Below are positions 16,745-23,100 of a stretch of DNA of 64,000 nucleotides, piece after piece (positions within the stretch are counted from its first letter, which is position 1; every line of letters begins with the position of its first letter). A program made the translations under genes and the position numbers. Under the pieces are notes generated by a model. The model was not told the origin of the DNA and did no database searches. It saw only the letters and a list, made by a program, of their open reading frames with translations. The stretch comes from Paenibacillus sp. Soil766. Its GTDB lineage: Bacteria; Bacillota; Bacilli; Paenibacillales; NBRC-103111. The stretch lies in the NCBI RefSeq assembly GCF_001428105.1, contig NZ_LMSJ01000004.1:141964-205963 (forward strand), given 5' to 3'.

Positions 16745-18478
16745 ATGGCTGACTATTTATCACCTGGAGTCTATGTGGAAGAGTTTGACAGCGGAGCACA
16801 ACCGCTTGAGGGTGCAAGCACAAGTACGGCCGGGTTTATAGGGCTTGCGCAAAGAGGGGAAATTGAAGGTGTCCCTCAACTGGTTACGAGCGTAGCTGAT
16901 TTCCACCGTTTATTCGGGAGCTACTTGTCCGAGAATGAATTCGGCGAATATCGTTTCCTTTCTTATGCCGTAGAGCATTTTTACTTAAACGGAGGTAATC
17001 GCTGTTTCGTAATGCGTGTAGCGCCAACTGACGCGAAAGTAGCAACGAACAAAGCGGCTTCGAATAAAGAATCAGCAATTCTTGAGATTGCTTCCAAGAA
17101 CCCTGGAACATGGGGGAACCAAGTTCGTATCGTTGTTGTGCCAGCTAGCAAAGCTAAGACGCAAATCTATGAAGTGCTAAGCGAATCACAATATCGTGTG
17201 AAAAACAACGCTGGCTTTAACGTTGGCGACGTTGTTGCTTATGAATCAGCAGGTGTGAAGCAATACAGCAAGGTTGTAGCTTCCCAAGACAACATTATCT
17301 CATTGTCTGATGCGCTTGATGGCGATGTTGTAGATAGCGGATTGCTGCCTGCTAAAGTTCTGACAACAAGTGAATTTACACTTCACGTATTCTACGGTGA
17401 TGAAGCTGAGACGTATGAGCGGGTATCCCTGAACATTACGGCAGCGAATCACATTGAGAAAATCGTTTCCCGTTCAAACATTATTACGGTGAAGGATTTG
17501 ACTGAAGGTCAAGATCTTGGCGCAATTGCTCCTTTCGAGGTGCTTTCTGGCGAGAATGAATCCGTTGGCAAATTCCAAATCGCTTTGTCTGGCGGCAGCA
17601 ACGGTTCCATCGCGAATGTAACACCTGATATTTACATGGGTGTTGACCGTGGACCTGGTAAACGTACAGGGATTCAGTCCTTCATCGATAACGATGTTGT
17701 GTCAATCATTGCGATTCCTGGTGTAACTGAGCCTACGGTTCAATTATCCCTAGTAGCGCACTGTGAAAACTTGGGCAGCCGTTTCGCGGTTCTCGATATT
17801 CCACGTGAGAAAACCAAGGTAACAGATGTTATGACACACCGCAACATCTTTGACAGTTCTTATGCTGCTATGTACAACCCATGGTTGCAAGTATTCGATC
17901 CATTAGATAAACGCAACATTTACATACCGCCATCTGGCTCCGTCATCGGTATTTACTCCCGTTCTGACCAATCCCGTGGTGTTCAAAAAGCGCCTGCGAA
18001 CGAGGTTGTTCGTGGTGCAGTTGGCCTAGATTGCCAATATAACAAAGGCGAGCAAGATATTCTAAACCCACAAGGCGTTAACTTGATCCGTCATTTTGCT
18101 GGACAAGGTATTCGTGTATGGGGTGCTCGTACAACATCGTCGAACGGTTTATGGAAATATGTGAACGTAAGACGTTTGTTCATCTTTATCGAAGAGTCCA
18201 TCAAGAACGGCACGAACTGGGTTGTCTTCGAACCGAATGACGAACAGCTTTGGGCACGTGTACAGCGGACGATTGATGCGTTCTTGACGCGGGTGTGGAG
18301 AGATGGTGCTTTAATGGGCGGAAGTCCTTCTGAAGCTTTCTACATTAATATTGGCCGCAGCACAATGACACAGGATGACATCGATAATGGTCGATTGATC
18401 TGCGTAATCGGGGTTGCTCCGGTGAAACCTGCCGAGTTCGTGATCTTCCGCATTACTCAGAAAACAAGAGAAGAATAG
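16745..18478 (+). CDS. contractile tail sheath protein (Afp2/Pvc2-like)
   Basis: A 577-residue sheath subunit. The start YLSPGVYVEEFDSGAQPLEG and TSTAGFIGLAQRGE are diagnostic of phage/eCIS sheath proteins. LTLHVFY- and VTPDIYMGVDRGPGKRTG-like segments occupy the middle insert. The conserved C-terminal domain has VAHCENLGSRFAVLDIPRE, AMYNPWLQVFDP, YIPPSGSVIGIYSRSD, ANEVVRGAVGLD and WKYVNVRRLFIFIEESI, and it ends VIFRITQKT. The sheath forms a contractile sleeve around the tube and drives it through the target membrane. Codons look biased towards frequent ones, as expected for a very abundant protein. Only one sheath gene is present, whereas Afp has three. Confidence 0.96.
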   Translation: MADYLSPGVYVEEFDSGAQPLEGASTSTAGFIGLAQRGEIEGVPQLVTSVADFHRLFGSYLSENEFGEYRFLSYAVEHFYLNGGNRCFVMRVAPTDAKVATNKAASNKESAILEIASKNPGTWGNQVRIVVVPASKAKTQIYEVLSESQYRVKNNAGFNVGDVVAYESAGVKQYSKVVASQDNIISLSDALDGDVVDSGLLPAKVLTTSEFTLHVFYGDEAETYERVSLNITAANHIEKIVSRSNIITVKDLTEGQDLGAIAPFEVLSGENESVGKFQIALSGGSNGSIANVTPDIYMGVDRGPGKRTGIQSFIDNDVVSIIAIPGVTEPTVQLSLVAHCENLGSRFAVLDIPREKTKVTDVMTHRNIFDSSYAAMYNPWLQVFDPLDKRNIYIPPSGSVIGIYSRSDQSRGVQKAPANEVVRGAVGLDCQYNKGEQDILNPQGVNLIRHFAGQGIRVWGARTTSSNGLWKYVNVRRLFIFIEESIKNGTNWVVFEPNDEQLWARVQRTIDAFLTRVWRDGALMGGSPSEAFYINIGRSTMTQDDIDNGRLICVIGVAPVKPAEFVIFRITQKTREE

Positions 18479-18519
18479 TCTAACGTTAGATATTACGCAT
18501 ATTAGGAAAGGGGTATACT

Positions 18520-18954
18520 ATGGCTGGCGAACGTAGGGATCCATACCGCAATTTTAGATTTAGAATTGAAGTAGAAGGTATTCAACAAGCTGGATTCAGC
18601 GAAATTTCTGGATTTGATGCTTCCTTATCGGTAATTGAATACAGAGAAGGAAACGAAACCATCACGCCTCGGAAACTTCCGGGTCTTGCTAAATACGGTA
18701 ACATCTCATTGAAATGGGGAGTTACAGACTCCATGGATATGTACAACTGGATGTCAGAGTCCATTCAAGGCAAAATCTCCCGCAAAACGGTCACGATTAT
18801 CGCGATCAACGAAGAGGGCGGAGACGTAGCTACTTGGCAAGTAATCGAAGCATGGCCATCTAAGTACTCAGCACCAAGCTTCAAAGGGACTGGGAACGAA
18901 GTTGCGATCGAGAGCTTAGAGCTTGCACACGAAGGTATGACACGTACGAAGTAA
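18520..18954 (+). CDS. major inner tube protein (Afp1/Pvc1-like)
   Basis: A 144-residue protein of the phage-tail tube family found in eCIS: RDPYRNFRFRIEVEGIQQ, AGFSEISGFDASLSVIEYRE, TPRKLPGLAKYGNISLKWG, MDMYNWMSESIQGKISRK and the end AIESLELAHEGM. Hexamer rings of this protein stack into the rigid tube inside the sheath. It begins at ATG 18520 after AGGAAAGGGG, 41 bases behind the sheath gene, and is directly followed by a strong terminator-like hairpin, which would leave sheath and tube as the most abundant transcripts. A second, related tube protein lies at 19643. Confidence 0.95.
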   Translation: MAGERRDPYRNFRFRIEVEGIQQAGFSEISGFDASLSVIEYREGNETITPRKLPGLAKYGNISLKWGVTDSMDMYNWMSESIQGKISRKTVTIIAINEEGGDVATWQVIEAWPSKYSAPSFKGTGNEVAIESLELAHEGMTRTK

Positions 18955-18961
18955 TGTTAGC

Positions 18962-19010
18962 TAGAGTAGGTGCCGGAGCGAATACCTCCGGTTCCTGACT
19001 CTTCTTTTTG
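18962..19010 (+). terminator. internal terminator/attenuator after the tube gene
   Basis: A long stem, GAGT-GG-CCGGAG paired with CTCCGG-CC-ACTC, followed by TTCTTTTTG, in the 105-base gap between the major tube gene and the chaperone-like gene. As the operon continues downstream with no obvious new promoter, partial read-through is likely, reducing expression of the baseplate genes relative to sheath and tube. Confidence 0.75.
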
Positions 19011-19059
19011 TTAAAATAGAAGAATTTATTGTTTTCACCACGAAGGAGGTAATGACACC

Positions 19060-19431
19060 ATGGCTTTCAAAACAGAATATGAATTTGAACTTCCTAGAGG
19101 GTATGTGGATGACAATGGTACGCTTCATAAAAAAGGTGTCATGCGCTTAGCGACAGCTGCGGATGAAATTTTACCGATGCGTGACCAACGTGTTCAGCAA
19201 AACCCAGGTTATTTAACGATCATTTTGCTTACACGGGTTATTACAAATTTAGGGGACTTGCGTGCCATTGATACGCGTGTCGTTGAGAAGTTCTTCACAG
19301 CAGACTTAGCATTCTTGCAAAACTTTTATCGTCAAATTAACGAAATGGAAGCGCCAAGGGTTCATACAAGCTGTCCAAAATGTGAACATGAATTCGATGT
19401 GGACGTGTCTTTTTTGGACGAGATGGCGTAA
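19060..19431 (+). CDS. tail-assembly-chaperone-like protein, short frame-0 product
   Basis: A 123-residue protein starting at ATG 19060 behind AAGGAGGT. The N-terminus (EYEFELPRGYVDDNGTLHKKGVMR) and the middle (EILPMRDQRVQQNPGYLTIILLTRVITNLGDL) match a small protein conserved in eCIS loci between the two tube genes. A zinc-ribbon half motif CPKCEHEFDVDV lies near the end. Its place, size and acidic, helical character resemble phage tail chaperones of the gpG class, which coat the tape measure before the tube polymerises. A T-TTT-TTG heptamer at 19410-19416 near the end may shift a fraction of ribosomes into the -1 frame (see 19416-19625). Confidence 0.8.
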   Translation: MAFKTEYEFELPRGYVDDNGTLHKKGVMRLATAADEILPMRDQRVQQNPGYLTIILLTRVITNLGDLRAIDTRVVEKFFTADLAFLQNFYRQINEMEAPRVHTSCPKCEHEFDVDVSFLDEMA

Positions 19432-19444
19432 CGGGCTACCCCAT
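19410..19444 (+). other. candidate programmed -1 ribosomal frameshift signal
   Basis: Slippery heptamer T-TTT-TTG at 19410-19416 in the correct phase (frame-0 codons TCT TTT TTG). A six-base spacer (19417-19422) follows, then a hairpin: ATGGCGTA (19423-19430), loop ACGGGC, TACCCCAT (19437-19444), eight pairs with a single C-C mismatch. The frame-0 stop TAA (19429-19431) lies at the end of the 5' arm. A -1 shift joins the upstream protein to a conserved 69-codon extension, giving 188 residues. Confidence 0.7.
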
Positions 19445-19625
19445 TGACAAAATATATGAAGAAGTAGGCTTCATTGCTTATTATTTTCATTGGTCACATG
19501 ATGAAATTATGTCCATGGAACACCGTGAACGCCGTACGTGGTGTGAGGAAATTTCCCGCATCAACCGTAATTTGAACGAAGAAGGTAAAAAACAGCCAGA
19601 CAATCCGTTTGATGTGTTTCGGTAA
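19416..19625 (+). CDS. -1-frame extension of the tail chaperone gene (DUF6760-like)
   Basis: The frame reads TGYPIDKIYEEVGFIAYYFH, then WSHDEIMSMEHRERRTWCEEI and SRINRNLNEEG, ending at TAA 19623-19625. It resembles the small DUF6760-type proteins of eCIS loci. Going upstream, this frame meets a stop at 19389-19391, and between that stop and the conserved block no ATG, GTG or TTG occurs; the first ATG is inside the conserved part. There is no ribosome binding site. Production as the C-terminal half of a frameshift fusion with the 19060 gene is therefore the simplest explanation; the alternative is an ATT start. The coordinates give the part read after the shift. Confidence 0.7.
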   Translation, partial: GRDGVTGYPIDKIYEEVGFIAYYFHWSHDEIMSMEHRERRTWCEEISRINRNLNEEGKKQPDNPFDVFR

Positions 19626-19642
19626 GAGGTGAGTAACAAACA

Positions 19643-20092
19643 ATGGCCAAGAATCCACCCAAATTGCATAATGTAGGTGGCAATTTTCGATTTCTAGTGG
19701 AACTTGATGGGTTAATCGTCGGGGGGTTCTCCGAGGTGACGGGCATGAAGTCGGAGATCGAAGTCAAGCCGTATTGGGAAGGTGGCTTGAACACCCATCC
19801 ACACTACATGGTTCAGCATACAAAGTATCCTAACATTGTGCTTAAAAGAGGCATCAGCAACTCTAGCGAGTTGTGGGATTGGTACAATAATGCTGCACAA
19901 GGCAAGATTAGTCGTAAGAATGGCTCAATTCTTTTATACAACGTTGAGGGCAAAGAGATGTGCCGTTGGGAATTCACGAGTGCATTTCCTGTGAAATGGA
20001 ATGGACCAGATCTCAATGCAGGCAGTGCTAATGTGGCGATCGAGTCGATTGAGTTAGTGCATGCAGGGTTGAAGACGATTTTCAAGAAATAA
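19643..20092 (+). CDS. second tube protein (Afp5/Pvc5-like, tube initiator)
   Basis: A 149-residue relative of the major tube protein: NFRFLVELDGLIVGGFSEVTG, YPNIVLKRGISNSSELWDWY, NAAQGKISRKNGSILLYN and the end VAIESIELVHAGL. In Afp and PVC, a distinct tube-like protein in this position forms the first ring on the hub, where it connects baseplate and tube. It starts at ATG 19643 after AAGAGGTGA, 17 bases behind the frameshift frame. It shares the fold signature GFSE-SG/TG and GKISRK with the 18520 product but is otherwise clearly diverged. Confidence 0.9.
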   Translation: MAKNPPKLHNVGGNFRFLVELDGLIVGGFSEVTGMKSEIEVKPYWEGGLNTHPHYMVQHTKYPNIVLKRGISNSSELWDWYNNAAQGKISRKNGSILLYNVEGKEMCRWEFTSAFPVKWNGPDLNAGSANVAIESIELVHAGLKTIFKK

Positions 20093-20113
20093 GCACGTAT
20101 AGGGGGATTGTTC

Positions 20114-23100
20114 ATGAACTCTCGACAATCGCATAAACCCCGTAGGAACAAGAAGAAGGGTTCATTACGTTTTGCTGAAGGTAAACGTACGACAACTGTC
20201 GGTCAGACTTCTCGTCAGGCGAAGCAATTTGCCTCTGGCATTATGGGCAAGTATGGATGGGACCGACATAATTATTTAGGCATGTTTGCCCTGATTTTCA
20301 AGGGGAAAGGCTTGCTGACAGATAAGGAATTAGCTTCTATTAAGAACCCGAGTGATCGGGCTTGGATTCTGCAATTGCAGCTACAGCTGCAGAGTTTGAA
20401 ACATCCAGAATCAGCACCTCTCATTACGAAGCAACAAACGATTCAGCAAATTCAGAAGTTAGTGACACAAAGTGGATATCAGTTACCGAAGCAAGTCTTT
20501 GTAGATGAAAGTCAGCAGGAAGATAAAAGTGTTTCCTCTGGACAGACGCCAGCAGCAGTTGACGTACCTGTCAAGAAGAAGAGGGGACGTAAAAGCAAGA
20601 AGGAGAAGGAATTAGCAAGCCAAATCCTAGCGGAACAAGAAATTCTAAATGCCGCTAAACGTAATCGTACACAGACTAAACAAGATACAATTAACGTCGT
20701 TAATAAACGAAACTCACCGATTATGCAGCGTTCGATGAGGCAGCTCGTTGCTTCGATAGGTATGTTAGCTCATTCTACAAGCAGCAAGATGAATCAACCG
20801 AGCCCTAAGGTGAATGGCGTTCAACATACAGGACATACAACGAATATAAGCCGGAAAACAGTGAATTTATTATATAAACAAGCTTTGCGTGACAACAAGG
20901 ATAGCAGTCTAATTCGTCCAAACGAGCAAGATGGACATTCAATAGTTAGGGCGAATCATTCTAACGTCGCTCAGCATGTGGACGCTATTCGAAATACATC
21001 TGTTTGGCTCGAGCAGTTCCAAACGGGGAAGTTGAGTTTGGGTCCAAATGACGATGAGGCTGCTGGTGCCCGTTTATCTGGGGAACATATGCTGCGGTCG
21101 AATCCTTCTTTTTTCAATGTGGCTAAGCTGATCTTGCAAGAGGTAGCACAAACACCATTGAGTCACCGCGGTTCGACACAGCAAGGTTCGCACAACTTGA
21201 GTGATTCTGATGTGCCAAGATCGAGCTCTACAGATTCTCAGACCATTAGATTTAGAAAGTTGTTAAAGCTGGGAGAAGGTCCTTTTTCGGAAGGGTCATC
21301 GCCAAGTACAGTTCGCTTTATTCGTAGTTTGCTAAGCAAACATGCTGAAGGGCAAGATGCACAAGCGAGCAAACGGCAGCACGGTGAACGAGAACCAGGG
21401 GTAAGTTTGAAACCTTCAGGTCGTAGTGAATCCTCCATTGCGAAGGGGGTTCTTTCCTCCAGCCTACAACCCAGGGCGATTAATGCGGCTAGTCTAACGT
21501 CACGTGTACCTAGATCAATGCATGCTTCGGCAAGTTCAACTAGTCCAAATCATACTCGTATGAGAGGAATGGATACGAGTACTTCAAGGATTTGGCGCAA
21601 AGTAGCCGAGCAACAGGAAGCCGCTCAGACACAGCAATCTTCACAAGTATTACAAGAGCAAGGGACACTAACAGATGCTGTCCAGAGATTACAACAAGAA
21701 CGCGATGAAATAAGGCTGCAAGAAGCGGCATCAAGTCAGTCGCCAGTAATCGAACAACTGCGTATTCAACAAGAGCAGCAAGAAGCTCAACTAAGAGTAC
21801 AACGAGAAGAGTTACAAGTGCAGCAAGCAGCGCAGCTACGGGTACAACGGGAAGAGTTGCAAGAGCGACAGGAAGTTCAACGACGGGTACAACGAGAAGA
21901 GTTGCAAAAGCGACAAGAAGAGCAACAACGGACACAACGAGAAGAAATAGTGCAGCAGGAATCCCATCAGCAGTTTACACAAACTCAACCTCACATTTCA
22001 CGTGAGAATGAACAGGCTATTCATCTAGCGCATGAGCGGGAACGACAAGATTTCCATCAGCGACAAGTTAGAGAGAATCCGCAAGTATGGCCGGAACTTC
22101 AAGCAGCGCAAAACAACAATGGACTTGGCTTACAACGTGATCCTCAAGTGAGTTTAGGGCAAGAAGGGCCACGTGTTCAACAACAGCAACAAATAGAGCA
22201 GGTAGAGCAAGTAGAGCAAGTAGACCAAGTAGACCAAGTAGACCAAGTAGACCAAGTAGTGCCAGTTCAACAAGCTAAACAAGAGCAACAAAAGCAGGAT
22301 GTGGACAGTGCAGATTCCGTAATTCTGCAACCCATAGAGGAGCCTGTTAAGCGAAAAAGAGGACGACCACGCAAAAATAGCAGTGACCTACAGACAAGTA
22401 ATGAAATAAGTAAAGAAATAAGTAAAGAAACAATCGTTGGATCTTTAGAGAGCTCGCCTACTCCAACGGATGTGCAATTCCTAGAGAAGACGACATTCGA
22501 TGCTGAGACTGTGAGAATGCCAGAGCAGGAAAGAGTAGCATCCAAACAAGTTGAGGTTGTGACTGCTTATCCGAGTCAGGTGTACAGGAAGCCTGCGCGT
22601 ATGGAAAATAGACGTCCAAAAGCACAGAAAATACAAAGCAACGAGAACTGGTTGCAGCAGCTCGTTACCATACAAAGACAACCCTCTTCTAATAACGATA
22701 CTTTCATTAGGAGTACAAATAGTGTAAACAAAGATCGTATGCAAGTCATAACAACAAATAGGGCTTCTGCCCCATTACCATTATCACTAAACGTAGTAAA
22801 GCATGATCTAGGTGCAGATGTGTTGGCTAGATCAGCAGGTAAGCTTAACGTTCAACGCAAAAGAGAATCTTCAAAGGAACTGCTTAGAAGCAATCGGCTG
22901 AACCGTCAGCAGGGGAATCAAAGCGTAGATAGTCAAAGACTACATATCCAACGAGAGCCAGACTTATCAGAAAGTAAATTGCAAAGAGCAATTTCGGAGC
23001 AGCCTAAATTGAAGGGGGATGAATTCCTTCGTTCTTCTACTACACAAGGCCTGCAAGAAGTTAAGATTAGACAACAACCAATAAAGCATGAAGACAAGAT

